Source of the DNA: Alkalicoccobacillus plakortidis
GTDB lineage: Bacteria; Bacillota; Bacilli; Bacillales; Bacillaceae_D
Assembly: GCF_023703085.1 (NCBI RefSeq)
Contig: NZ_JAMQJY010000001.1
Location: 1,736,001 to 1,800,000 of the forward strand
Length of the DNA: 64,000 nucleotides
Direction: 5' to 3'
In this document: positions 1-10,220 of the stretch, piece by piece
Numbering within the stretch: the first letter of the stretch is position 1
Layout: each line of letters begins with the position of its first letter
Notes under the pieces: generated by a model
Told to the model about the DNA's origin: nothing
The model's database searches: none
The model's input: the letters and a program-made list of their open reading frames with translations, nothing else
Translations under genes and position numbers: made by a program

Positions 1-930
1 GTTTGCTTACCCGTTCGCAGTAAGGCCGCTTCATACTGAGAGACTCGTTGCCATTGTTGAATCAAAGCCTCGTTCTCAAACGTTTTCTGGATGATTGGAT
101 GATCAGGTGACCAGCCGTTCCCAAGCCGTTCTTGTTGATCATAGAGCGTAAGAGTTGGACAGAGAATGACATCATATTCGAGAAGAACCTCACATACTTC
201 TCGAATTTTGCTACTGTTTGGCTCATACCAATCGACTTCGTTCCAACTGTTCTCATCCGAACGGATCTGCCAGCCTGGGTACATAGCTTGAATGATTCCA
301 GAAGCATGCTCAAACCACTTTACCCCCATTTTCGCAGCATCTAAAGCATGTACCGTTGAGGAGTAGATTAAATCACAACTAACTTCTTTTCCATGAACAG
401 CCGCTTCATTTACAACTGCCTTCATTATGTTTTTTCCAAGCCAGCCATATACCTTTATAAAATCAGCACCAAGCTCTCACCTGTCTTTCCACTTCTTTTT
501 TTGCCGCTTCCACTGTTTCGATATTAATACTCCATGGACCTGTTTCTCCCCACAAGCCAGGAGGACCATCTATGATTCGATCTGCAGAGATCACTCTTGG
601 AGTGGGGCTCGCTGGAGACGCCTTAATCATAGGGTCGAGCTCTGTGAGATTGCCGCCAGTATTACGTACAGTGGTGACCCCTGAGGCTGGAAATAGAGGC
701 GCAAATGATTCTTTGATATGTACATGCATATCAATAAGTCCCGGAAGAATATATGTACCTTTGAGATCAAGTCTCTTAACATGAGAATCTGACTGGATAC
801 CTTCCGTATCATCTACCTTCACAATTCTATCTATCAATCCATCTTTTAAAAATATTGCTGCTGAATAAATCAAACCAGTTTCAACATCAATGATCTGAGC
901 GTGATCTAAAATAAGCGCTTGATCCTTCAT
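1..930 (-). CDS. Amidohydrolase (imidazolonepropionase-like), partial and frame-broken
   Basis: Metal-dependent amidohydrolase of the imidazolonepropionase/prolidase-like group; substrate unknown. It starts at an ATG (930) behind a GGGGGAG ribosome site. The N-terminal beta domain leads into PGLIDMHVHI, whose HxH binds metal. The frame breaks near 469-474: on the coding strand AGAGCTTGG should be AGAGCTGG, which gives VRAGADFIKVYGW, including the metal-bridging Lys region. The second frame then stays open to the left edge (FEHASG, later CPTLTLYDQQ), so the gene runs out of the window. The stretch where relatives usually carry HAHG, a metal His, reads SCDLIYSS here, so catalysis may be altered or lost even after frame repair. 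No operon partner is visible. Family call is fairly sure; function is not. Confidence 0.7.
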
Positions 931-1083
931 GTAACTCCCCCTTTTTCAATACTGTTACGTTTATTACGTTTAAATCATTCATTTTGTTTCAATAATAGGT
1001 ATAATTTTCAAGCGCCACCGCTAACAGTTACCATACCAACAATATCCGCTTAAAAAACGTCACTTTTCCACTCTTCCAACCTA

Positions 1084-1119
1084 AAAAGACCCCTGAGAAT
1101 AAAATCCTCATGGGTCTTT
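1084..1119 (-). terminator. Rho-independent terminator after minJ
   Basis: On the minus strand AAAGACCC and GGGTCTTT arms, partly extended by TGAG/CTCA, close a hairpin followed by a T run. It lies just beyond the restored minJ stop codon. Confidence 0.75.
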
Positions 1120-1130
1120 GTTCGTATCTC

Positions 1131-2316
1131 TTATGTGATTGAGTCAGATAGGGAAACATCTTTTTTTACTAGTAATACACCTAGCTTGGTGGTGTTCGCT
1201 ATCGTATAGTGCACCTTGTTCAAAGCGAACTTCTTGATCATAATCAAGTACATCCAGCTTACAAAAAGCCGAATTTGATTGTAATGCTTCATAAAAACTT
1301 GTTTCATCCTGTACCTTCTGCCCATTCACTTTCACAATGGTTTCGCCAATTTTTATGTTCATTTTTTCTGCAAGACTACCAGGCAAAACGCCCAAAACGG
1401 TGCAACCATCTGCTCGTTCCGCAAAAAATCGCGTCGCTTTTTTATCACGATTATTCGCTTGAAGCCATAAAAACTCTCGACCTACAATCGCAAAACCAGC
1501 AACAACAAAAGCAAGCCAAGATACATATAAACTTCCGATAGATAACAGAAGTAATATCAACCCAAGATACATCACTTGTTTGCCTACTGGTTGAATTGAA
1601 GCTTTTGGAATAGTGGAAGCAACTTTTTGCTTAAAGCCTATTAGAAATGGAAGTAGCAATGGTTGCAGATCTAGTCCAGCAAATGGGATGACGGGCCAGA
1701 ATTCAAACGTTGGAATGATGCCCTCAGGGATAAACAAAAGAATAGGGACAATCCATAATCGCTCTGAAAGATGATAGCCAATCCATTTTCCTCTTGAGGC
1801 TCGAACAAGTCTAGGAGATGTATACACCGAACCATTACGAAAAATAAGGACGGCTTCAGCCATTACGAGCAAACTCAATAATAATGCAAGAGTGGGTACA
1901 ATTAGCTCTGTATTTATGACGCCAATATAATCTAATATAAACGGTTGGTCTTCTACTACTGGTAAAAATGCTAATGCAATAATGGTTAAACCTATAGCAT
2001 ATGAAGCTGTAAGCCACCTTAGCTGTAAGGTAAGGGCAAGTATGATTGTAATAGCCGTCATTATGATGATAACAGGCAAGCTAATCACCAGACCTACTAA
2101 CACAAATACTAGGGACACACACAAACCGATTAGAATAGCTGGCCAAACAGGCACAAAAAAGTCGGCCATTCTACGATAGACTCTTGTATGAAAAAAAGAT
2201 CGCTCATGACGAACACGTTTTGAAGCTGTTATGTAGATAGCAAGCAATCCAACATATAGAAGTGGATTGGCAAAAAAACTGCCAAGTGCAAGCATTATTG
2301 TTTGAAAAATCTCCAT
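1131..2316 (-). CDS. minJ: MinJ, PDZ-domain cell-division topology protein
   Basis: Polytopic membrane protein that in Bacillus links DivIVA to MinD and places the division inhibitor at poles and septa. Several hydrophobic segments fill residues 1 to about 290, followed by a C-terminal PDZ domain (about 305-370; VLPGSLAEKMNIKIGE, VKVNGQ). The uncorrected frame ends at 1144 with an atypical tail. An extra base at 1184-1189 (GCTTGG for GCTGG on the plus strand) explains this: removal gives HHQLGVLLVKKDVSLSDSIT and a stop at 1131, as in other MinJ proteins. It sits next to ctpB, as in B. subtilis. Start ATG 2316. Confident by family and neighbourhood. Confidence 0.87.
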
Positions 2317-2495
2317 TGATGACCTCCCCGACTTCTATTCTACATTTCTTCTTATAAAAAGGCTGCCTCATTGTAGGCATGAATCTGCGCCCTTATGCAG
2401 GAGCATGCAGAAAACAAAACCTGCTTTCCAATGGGGACAGCCTTCCACTTTTATATCCGTTATTCATTCATTCGACAGATGTGTTGAAATTCCTG

Positions 2496-3957
2496 TTACT
2501 TACTTTGCTCGATCGCAAGTTCAATCGCTTTTTGTAGCTGCACATCATTATCAGAGTTACGGATTTCTTCAACGATACGTTCTTGAAGAGCCGTAGCTGT
2601 TTCTTGATCAATGTCTCCAGTTGCATCTAATCCTGCATCTTCTTGGAACGATTTAACTGCTTCGACCGTCTGTTGATCAAAGTAACCATCCTCTCGACCA
2701 GGATCATACTCTAAGCCTTTTAATATTAGCTGAGCATTTTTTACCTGTTCTCCAAGAGAATCAAATGTAATTGGATCATCTTCTACTGAAACGGCTGTGG
2801 AGAAGAAGTAGTCAGGCTGATTTTCTTCAACAGTTGGTGTGACACCTTCTTGGTTTATACTGTTACCATCTGGTGTTAACCATCTCATCATCGTAAGTTT
2901 CAGGTCACTTCCATCACCTAGGTCTACAGTCTGTTGTACGGTACCTTTACCAAACGTTGTATTACCAACAAGGTCATAACCACCTGACTCCTTAAGAGCA
3001 GCTGCAAGGATCTCAGACGCAGATGCACTGCGTTCATCAATCAGACCAATGATTGGATAGTCTTTGGCTTCTTTTAATTTTGAAGTATATCCACTACGGG
3101 TTCCTTCACGATCTTCCGTTTGTACAATAGCTTTTTCATCAGGGATTAACTCATCACCAATGTGTTCTACTGCATTTAAGTAGCCGCCAGGGTTCCCACG
3201 AACATCAATAATTAAGGCATCTATTCCATCTTGTTCAAGTTGATTTAATTGATCTTTAAAATTAATCGCTGTGTCTTCAGAGAACGATGTAATCTCTAGC
3301 ATTCCAATCGTTTGACCATCTTGCTCAAATGTTTCGGTTCGAACGGTTTCAATTGGAATTGTGTCACGTTCAACTGGAACGTCTAATAACTCCGATGATC
3401 CATCACGTTCAATGGTCAGGCGTACGGTCGTCCCTTTTTCACCACGAATTTTAAGGACTGCTTCATTAACCGATAATCCTTCAATGTTTTCACCATCAAT
3501 TTCAATGATTCGGTCATTCGCTTGTAATCCAGCTTGTTCAGCTTGGAGAATCACGGAACGGAGAAACGATGGTTACTTTACCATTAATCATACTAACTTC
3601 CGCACCAATTCCTTGAAATTCAGAACCTAGTGATTCAACAAATTCATTTGCTGTTTCCTGATCCATATAGTCAGAGAAAGGATCACCAAGCTCATTAATC
3701 ATTCCAGAAATGGCACCTTCTATTAACTGTTGACGATCAACCTCTTCCACATATTGATCCTCAATTGTACTAAGTGCTTTCTCGAACTTTTTCATTAACT
3801 CATCGTCGCTTAGTTCAACTACTTCGCTCTCTTCGGCGCCATTGTCTCCCGCGTTTATTGGAGATGCGTTAGAAGCAAACTTCCCAGTCAGATAATAACT
3901 TCCCGCCCCTAGAATTGCAACAAGTACTACAACAATAAACAATCGTTTACTGTTCAC
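2496..3957 (-). CDS. ctpB: CtpB/YvjB, S41 carboxy-terminal processing protease (frame-broken)
   Basis: Membrane-anchored serine protease. In B. subtilis CtpB cleaves SpoIVFA and so helps activate sigma-K during sporulation. Seen here: one N-terminal membrane segment, a PDZ domain, the S41 core with the catalytic Ser in ERSASASEILAAAL and Lys in NTTFGKGTVQQ, and a C-terminal peptidoglycan-binding-like domain (YFDQQTVEAVKSFQEDAG). The gene is split in two frames by an extra base at 3541-3546 (GCTTGG); removing it joins SPFRDSP to AEQAGLQANDR. The start is most likely GTG 3957, spaced 8 nt after GGAG, rather than the upstream ATGs. Total length is about 480 residues, normal for the family. Confidence 0.88.
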
Positions 3958-4084
3958 CTTCACCACTCCCATATATTCAAACATCAACAAGCCTGCCATC
4001 ATCATATGCATTGCCTGTACACATTATGTCGCTACTCGATTACTACCATTTTAGACAATCACTACTATGAAGTCAAAGCTGTTT

Positions 4085-5734
4085 TCAGAGCTTACACGTA
4101 ATTTCATAATCGATCGTTAAACAGCGCATACCTAAAAAAAACAATTCGTGAACAGCCACTAAATTACCTGGCTCACCTGTAGCTTTCACGTGAAAATATT
4201 CTTCAATTGGTAGACGAAACGTCCATCTTTTTATCGTCAAATAAACCCCTTCATCACCTAACGAACCTGGCTCACGAAAACTTGTCAGAATTAATCCATT
4301 AGAAGAATCATGCTGCGGTCTTAGTATGCCTGTCATCACAGAAAAAGGCAATGGAAGAGCAATATCCATATACGCTTTTTGTTCTGTAAAATAATAGGCG
4401 TAAAAGGCAACAAAGATCTCTTTTTTTGTCACATGATCTTTTCTGATCCACGCTCGAACAGGATTTCGTCCATCAATCGACTCGTTTATCTGATAAATCA
4501 CTGCATCCATCTTTTGCGATTCTGCTTTCTTTTTAGCAGCCTGTAAGTGAAGCTGACCAATTTTGCCCGTCAGCCAGTGATATATCGGAGACAGATAATA
4601 ATAGATTCCGTGCCATTTTGTAACAGCAGCCATCTTGTAATGATTTGTCTTTTCATAAAAATCTCGAATATCTTTATTTACATGGCTCGGTTCGAAATCA
4701 TTTCGACTAAAAACATCGAACTGATCGATTAATCCAAGTGCAGGCTTATTTTCATCTATTATCTTTGTTTGATCAAGAAAGGTTTGTCCTATTTTCCATT
4801 TGCCTCTTAAGTGACTAATCCTAAATTCCCCAAAATCAAATAATGGATCTGGCTTAATAAGCAGCCAACCAACTAAAACGAGAAAACTATAACCAAACGC
4901 CTGAGTATAGCCATGGAACAGAACCATATCCTGAATTGTGATAAAACTTCGATTAAATGATACACCCGAACTGTATAAAGCAGAAAGCATCATTGCAAAC
5001 ACAGATATTCCAGAAGCGACCCCTATACATACTTTCGCTAAAAGTTTGACGTTTGATTTGATCATTACTCGAATCGTTTCAACTGCTAGCCAACAAAGTG
5101 CAAGCACATAAACCGCAACAAATGCGATATCAAATAATCCGCCTACAGTTATTCCAATGCCTACTAACAATGGACCAATAATGACTAAACTACTCAGAAC
5201 CCCATACCCGCGAATCGGTCGTTTTTCTGAATATGTATATCGCCCAAGTAGCCCAGTTACAGACGGTACAATTAAACTTGAGTAATGAAAATGAATAGCA
5301 GTTAGTAACACAATAACAGGCGAAAACGGAAGGCCATCTACCCCTGACCGACTCATAACTAACCAAATACCGCCAACAACCATATAGACATACGAAGCAT
5401 CAATTGCATTCTCTTCCATTCTCCTAAAACCTCTAACAGAAGCTCGTGTAATACCAATACACGTTCGCAAGCATGTAAAAAGCAACCAGAGACAAGCAAG
5501 GAAACCTGAAAATAATCCAGGCTCAAATAATAAACTCCCTGCACCTGCTATAGAGAAGAAAGGCTGCATAACTAAAAACCAATCTCGTTCTTTTCTCTTT
5601 TGATAAGTCAAACTCAATATAAGTGGGAACAAAACTAAGATTGAGAATGCTAATAGTAATTGTATGGATCCTTCATAGCCAAACGCAAAAACTGACCAGG
5701 CTAATAAACCAATTAAAATTTGTTTAATGTACAA
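4085..5734 (-). CDS. yndJ: YndJ-like polytopic membrane protein
   Basis: 549 residues, close to the length of B. subtilis YndJ. The first 300 residues contain about ten hydrophobic segments. The rest is a soluble domain (from about GEFRISHLRGKWKIGQ) with aromatic-rich segments and no catalytic motif I recognise. Function is unknown in the family. It lies alone between ctpB and the M23 hydrolase, with 73 bp and 125 bp gaps, so its place in the cell-division neighbourhood may be incidental. The family assignment rests on overall recognition and size, so moderate confidence; the reading frame itself is clearly real. Confidence 0.62.
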   Translation of the reverse strand: MYIKQILIGLLAWSVFAFGYEGSIQLLLAFSILVLFPLILSLTYQKRKERDWFLVMQPFFSIAGAGSLLFEPGLFSGFLACLWLLFTCLRTCIGITRASVRGFRRMEENAIDASYVYMVVGGIWLVMSRSGVDGLPFSPVIVLLTAIHFHYSSLIVPSVTGLLGRYTYSEKRPIRGYGVLSSLVIIGPLLVGIGITVGGLFDIAFVAVYVLALCWLAVETIRVMIKSNVKLLAKVCIGVASGISVFAMMLSALYSSGVSFNRSFITIQDMVLFHGYTQAFGYSFLVLVGWLLIKPDPLFDFGEFRISHLRGKWKIGQTFLDQTKIIDENKPALGLIDQFDVFSRNDFEPSHVNKDIRDFYEKTNHYKMAAVTKWHGIYYYLSPIYHWLTGKIGQLHLQAAKKKAESQKMDAVIYQINESIDGRNPVRAWIRKDHVTKKEIFVAFYAYYFTEQKAYMDIALPLPFSVMTGILRPQHDSSNGLILTSFREPGSLGDEGVYLTIKRWTFRLPIEEYFHVKATGEPGNLVAVHELFFLGMRCLTIDYEITCKL

Positions 5735-5859
5735 ATTGAACGCTCCTAGATAAAGTTATTCTACTAGCAAAAAAACAAGCATAACCTACAATCCTATTGT
5801 ATCATCCTTAAAAGGAGATCAGAAATTGTAGATAATGCTTGTAAATTTATATGTGTAAA

Positions 5860-7306
5860 TTATCTAGATACATAGTTTAATGGATTAACTGAATTTGATT
5901 TAGAACCATTCCAAGCTTCCTTCGTGAACTTCAAAGTGTAAATGCGCTCCGAAAGACTGTCCAGTGTTCCCCATTAGTCCAATTTGTTGAGATTGAGACA
6001 CTTTTTGTCCAGCACTTACATCGATACGCTCCATGTGACCATAAAGAGTTGTAACTGTACGACCATCAACAACATGAGTAATGATGACTGTATTCCCGTA
6101 CCCATTCATCCATCCAGCTGATGATACAGTACCTTCTTTAGCTGCTACAATTGGAACATCACCTGTACGTCCGTTTTTACCAAAATCAATACCGTGGTGC
6201 ATTTTACCCCAACGTTGACCATATGTAGACGTTACTGATCCAGTTGTAGGTCTAACAAAGCCACTTGTTGATTTTTGCTCAGCAGCCGGTTCACTGCTAG
6301 CTGTTTGGCTTTTCACTTGTGGAGAAGCCTCTGATCTAGATGACTCAGATGAAGAATTTGATGACGAGCTTGAACTTGAATTGCTAGAAGAGCTTGATGA
6401 AGAATTCGAACTCTGTTGAGCTGCTTCTTGATCAGCTGATTCTTGAGCTACTCTTGCTTTTTCAGCTTCTTCTTGTCGTTTCTTCTCTGCTTCTTCCTGA
6501 CGCTTTTTCTCTTCAGCTAAACGCTTCTGTTCAGCTTCCCAATCAGCTAATTCTTTTTCAAAAGCAGCTTCTTGTTGAGCAAGGATCTCGTCTTCATTTT
6601 CAATTTCGCCAAGCTCTGCTTCAAGCTTATCCTCTTTTGATTGAAGATCTCCGCGTTTGCTATCTTTTTCAGAGCGTTGTCCCTCTAAATCTGCTTTTAG
6701 AATCTCTAAGTCTTCTAAATGTCCTTCTAGATTACTAAGCTCTTCTTCTACTTCTTGTTTAGCTGCTTCTAGATCTTCATGATCTTGAATATGAGCATCA
6801 AGAATAGATTTATCTTGATTAGCAATTGTACTCAGAGCGTTCACGCGGTCAAGCAAATCACCAAAATCTTTTGCTCCTAAAATAACTTCAAGGTAATTTA
6901 CTTCGCCGCCTGATTGATACATGTTTTTCGCACGATCTTTTAATAATTCATCTCGTTCAGCAATACGTTCTTCAATTTCTTTAATCTCTTCTTTTAATTG
7001 TTCAATATGAGCCTCTACCTCTGCAATCTCAGCTTCTTTTTCAGAGATTTTTTCAGCCGTATCTGCTTCTTGTTTCTCAAGCTCACGAATTTCATTACTT
7101 AAAACTTCCATCTCTTGTTTTAAGTCAGCAACTTCAGCTTCTTTTTGTCTTGCTAGTTCTTGATTCTGTCCTCGTTCGCCTTGTACATCAGATATCTTAT
7201 TTCTTAAATCTTCATTTGCTAAAGCAGTATTTGTTAACCCACCAAATCCAACTGATCCAAACGCAATTGCCGCGGCTAAAGTAATATATCCTACCTTCTT
7301 TTTCAT
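5860..7306 (-). CDS. Secreted coiled-coil M23 peptidoglycan hydrolase (EnvC/PcsB-like), likely FtsEX partner
   Basis: Cell-wall endopeptidase or activator. A signal peptide (first about 30 residues, ending near TNTALA) is followed by a long Glu/Lys-rich coiled coil (about 35-280), a Ser-rich linker (about 290-345) and a LytM/M23 domain. Zinc ligands are visible in HHGIDFG and the HLHFEVHEG end motif. The frame runs out at 5900 because of an extra base at 5911-5916 (CCAAGC on the plus strand). With it removed the tail reads GSWNGSKSNSVNPLNYVSR and stops at 5860, as in complete M23 domains. It is directly downstream of ftsEX (46 bp gap); FtsEX controls such hydrolases in other bacteria (PcsB, CwlO, EnvC), which suggests the same here. 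Confidence 0.85.
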
Positions 7307-7352
7307 TCAACCATTTCCTCCTTAAGTTCTCTGCATCATTTATATATTCGCT

Positions 7353-8247
7353 TTATACTTTTAGGAATTTACGTACTGACATCACACTACCCCAAGCCCC
7401 AATGAATAATCCAACTACTAGCAACAATAATGCAATTTGCAGCATATAAGGATAGACCGGAAGTAGAGCAAAGAAATTACCTTCTATTTGTGTTCCATAA
7501 TTATCGTATACATAACCGTACCCATAAATAACAAGTAAGATTGGTAATAACGATCCGATTAGACCAAGCAGTAAACCTTCAACTAAAAATGGCCATCTAA
7601 TAAAACCATTTGTCGCTCCTACAAGCTTCATGATTCGGATCTCTTTTCTTCTAGCAAGGATTGTTAGTTTAATCGTATTAGCGATTAGGAACATAGCCGT
7701 TAACATTAATGAAATAACTAATCCTAAGCCAATATAACGACCGACATCTGTGACCTGCAGCAGTCTCTCAACAAAATCCTGACCGTATACAACTCGTTCG
7801 ACTTGGCTAAATTCCTCAATTTCACTCGCTAGTTGTTCAATTAGCTGAGGGCTAGTTGCTTCAACTACAAATACATCATTTAAGGGATTTTCCTCTCGAA
7901 CCGACTCAAAAGCCTGTCCATTATCACCTAAACTATCAATGAGATTACTTAATCCATCATCTTTTCCTAAGAAGGTCACATCCTGTACTTCAGATAATCC
8001 TTCTATATTTGCTCGGAGTTCATCTTGCTGTTCTTGGTTTGCCGTTAGATCTATGTATGTTCGTATTTCAACATCATCTTCGACCTGTGTAGCCATATGA
8101 TTCATATTAAGAATGAGTAGGATAAACATTCCTACCACTAGAAGCATGACAGCAACAGCACTAATAGATGCAAATGTCATCCAAGCCGTTACGTCCTAAG
8201 TTCTTCGTTCCTTCTTTTAAATGGCGGCCGACGGTTCTAAACTTCAT
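7353..8247 (-). CDS. ftsX: FtsX, cell-division ABC transporter permease-like subunit (frame-broken)
   Basis: Membrane partner of FtsE; transmits ATP-driven change to extracellular peptidoglycan hydrolases. Four membrane segments are seen, one near the N-terminus and three C-terminal, around an extracellular loop of about 120 residues. The ATG at 8247 overlaps the end of ftsE by 11 nt and begins MKFRTVGRHLKEGTKNLGRN. The frame is then lost at 8181-8186 by an extra base (GCTTGG on the coding strand); removal gives WMTFASISAVAVMLL, the conserved first membrane segment. Without repair only an internal start at 8180 is available. Confidence 0.92.
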
Positions 8248-8935
8248 AACCGTAGTTCCCCCTTAACTCATCACGTACAACTCGACCACTTTCGATTGCA
8301 ATAACTCGACGCTTTAATGTGTTTACAATGCTTTTATTATGGGTAGCCATAATAATAGTGGTGCCACGATGACTGATATCATCTAAAATGTCCATAATGC
8401 CCCATGCCGTGTCAGGATCTAGATTCCCTGTAGGCTCGTCTGCTATCAAAACTTCTGGACGATTCACAATCGCTCTAGCAATCGCTACTCGCTGTTGTTC
8501 GCCACCAGAAAGTTCATCAGGCAAGAATTTTGCTTTACCTTTTAATTTTACAATATCAAGAACTTCCATAACTCTTCGCTTAATTGAAGCGCTAGGCTCT
8601 TCAATTACTTCAAGAGCAAAGGCAATATTCTCGTAAACTGTTAAAGTAGGTAATAGTTTAAAATCTTGAAAGATGACACCGATGCGTCTTCTAAGCTTCG
8701 GAACATGTCTCTCTTTTATTGTACCTAGCTTTGTCTTATCAATAATGACATCGCCCTTTGTTGCTTTCTCTTCTCGATATAACAAACGAATAAATGTTGA
8801 TTTACCTGCTCCGCTTGGTCCCACTATATAGACGAATTCGCCTTTTTCTATTTTAAGAGTCATACCATTAATTGCTTTAACATTATTGGAATAGACCTTC
8901 CATACATCATTTAATTCAATCATAAGATTCTTCAC
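8237..8935 (-). CDS. ftsE: FtsE, cell-division ATP-binding protein
   Basis: ABC ATPase of the FtsEX complex, 232 residues, intact. Walker A GPSGAGKS, signature LSGGEQQR, Walker B VLIADEPTGNLD and the switch His in MATHNKS are present. First gene of the ftsE-ftsX-M23 hydrolase run, translationally overlapped with ftsX. The start is the second Met (MIELNDVWKVYSNNVKAING) or the ATG at 8935; the ribosome site GAAGTGAAG lies just ahead of the latter. Confidence 0.94.
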   Translation of the reverse strand: MKNLMIELNDVWKVYSNNVKAINGMTLKIEKGEFVYIVGPSGAGKSTFIRLLYREEKATKGDVIIDKTKLGTIKERHVPKLRRRIGVIFQDFKLLPTLTVYENIAFALEVIEEPSASIKRRVMEVLDIVKLKGKAKFLPDELSGGEQQRVAIARAIVNRPEVLIADEPTGNLDPDTAWGIMDILDDISHRGTTIIMATHNKSIVNTLKRRVIAIESGRVVRDELRGNYGYEV

Positions 8936-9065
8936 TTCCTTGCAGTATTGCTAAAATATCTTGTAGAAAAAACACTAATCCTAAAAGCTCTTGTCGTATT
9001 GCTCATTTATTATAACATCCATCAAGGCTTTGTATTATTACAGTTTTATTTCAGTTTGTGACATG

Positions 9066-9215
9066 TTATTGTTGAAACACTCTAATTACAAGGACTAAAG
9101 TCCCTAAAATGAATGATAGCTGCTTTTCTCCTTCAATAGTCACAAGGTATTTTTTCCCATTATAAAAGGATGAAACAAAGTGACTCTCATACGTTATCGC
9201 CCGGTTATTGTTGAT
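9066..9215 (-). CDS. Possible small protein downstream of yitT, start unclear
   Basis: A reading frame of about 49 codons ends at 9066 and overlaps the last codons of yitT in another frame. It contains FYNGKKYLVTIEGEKQL followed by a hydrophobic tail ILGTLVLVIRVFQQ, which reads like protein, not noise. AGGAGAAGG stands 8 nt before an ATC codon at 9215, but there is no ATG, GTG or TTG in a good place, so either a rare start or a base error at the start must be assumed. I do not recognise a family. Confidence 0.3.
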   Translation of the reverse strand: MNNNRAITYESHFVSSFYNGKKYLVTIEGEKQLSFILGTLVLVIRVFQQ

Positions 9216-10050
9216 TTTTAAAGCCTTCTCCTAGTACTTCAGTTGCGTTAGAAACAATGACAAAAGCATTAGGATCTGCTAAGCGAACAACTTCCTTGAG
9301 TTTTGTAACCTCATTTTGGTTCACTACACACATTAACACAGGTCTTTCCTCATTTGTATATCCACCATATCCACTGAGTTTTGTAACACCCCGATCAATA
9401 TCCCGAAGAATATGTTGCCTAACATTCTCCTCATCTTTAGAAATGATATAAGCAATTTTCGCATAACCAAAACCCATCTGAACTAAATCAATTGTTTTAC
9501 CCGTTACAAATAATGAAATTAACGCATAAAGAGCTAATTCCAAACCAAACACAATGGCTGATGAAATGACAACAAGTCCATCAATTAAAGCAACTGAAAG
9601 ACCAGATGTTAGACCCGTGTATTTCTGTAGAATTTGAGCAGCAAGGTCCGTCCCCCCCGTGCTAGCTCTTGCTCTGAATGCTAATCCAAGACCTGCACCA
9701 ATACCAATTCCACCAAAAAGCGCCCCGAGTAAAGGGTCTGTAAATCCAACATCCCAATCACGGGTTAAGAAGACTACAAACGGAAGAAACAGGGTTCCAA
9801 CCAGGGTTTTTGTTCCGTAAGATAAACCTCCTAATAATAATAGACCTGCAACAAAAAGCGGAATATTAAACGCCCATTGAATATAAGCAGGCTCAATGCC
9901 CGTCAGATTAAAAACAATCGTGCTAATTCCACTGACACCACCAGGAGCAATTTGATTAGGTAATAAAAATAAGTTAAATGCAATCGCAACGATAGCAGAG
10001 CCAGCTAAAATATATAGATAATCGGCAATTAGCCGACGAGCAGTTTTCAT
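9205..10050 (-). CDS. yitT: YitT/DUF161 family membrane protein
   Basis: 281 residues. Five or six membrane segments in the first about 170 residues (YILAGSAIVAIAFNLFLLPN, then LALYALISLFVTG) precede a cytosolic domain (about 190-275) with GYGGYTNEERPVLMCVVNQ, a pattern typical of YitT proteins. The C-terminal DUF2179 domain is thought to bind a small ligand; transported substrate, if any, is unknown. Intact, with its own leader; the repeat array lies upstream of its start. Paralogues are frequent in Bacillus, so the exact symbol is uncertain. Confidence 0.82.
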   Translation of the reverse strand: MKTARRLIADYLYILAGSAIVAIAFNLFLLPNQIAPGGVSGISTIVFNLTGIEPAYIQWAFNIPLFVAGLLLLGGLSYGTKTLVGTLFLPFVVFLTRDWDVGFTDPLLGALFGGIGIGAGLGLAFRARASTGGTDLAAQILQKYTGLTSGLSVALIDGLVVISSAIVFGLELALYALISLFVTGKTIDLVQMGFGYAKIAYIISKDEENVRQHILRDIDRGVTKLSGYGGYTNEERPVLMCVVNQNEVTKLKEVVRLADPNAFVIVSNATEVLGEGFKNQQ

Positions 10051-10220
10051 ACAAGTGTTCTCCTTCTATTCAAGTTGATATGTAAGTAAAAGTCCGGATG
10101 TAGTATAGCACTGCCTCCCCCTATTGTAAATGAGCCTCAAGTGACGCGGTAGCAGAGTGACGTATATCTTTAGTTTGTGCAAAAACTTTTAAAAAAGAAG
10201 GTGGTATGAAATTTTGGAGG

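Noticed and set aside
1209..1541. Plus-strand ORFs antisense to minJ and to many other genes
   Set aside because: Shadows of conserved coding frames without ribosome sites or family signatures.
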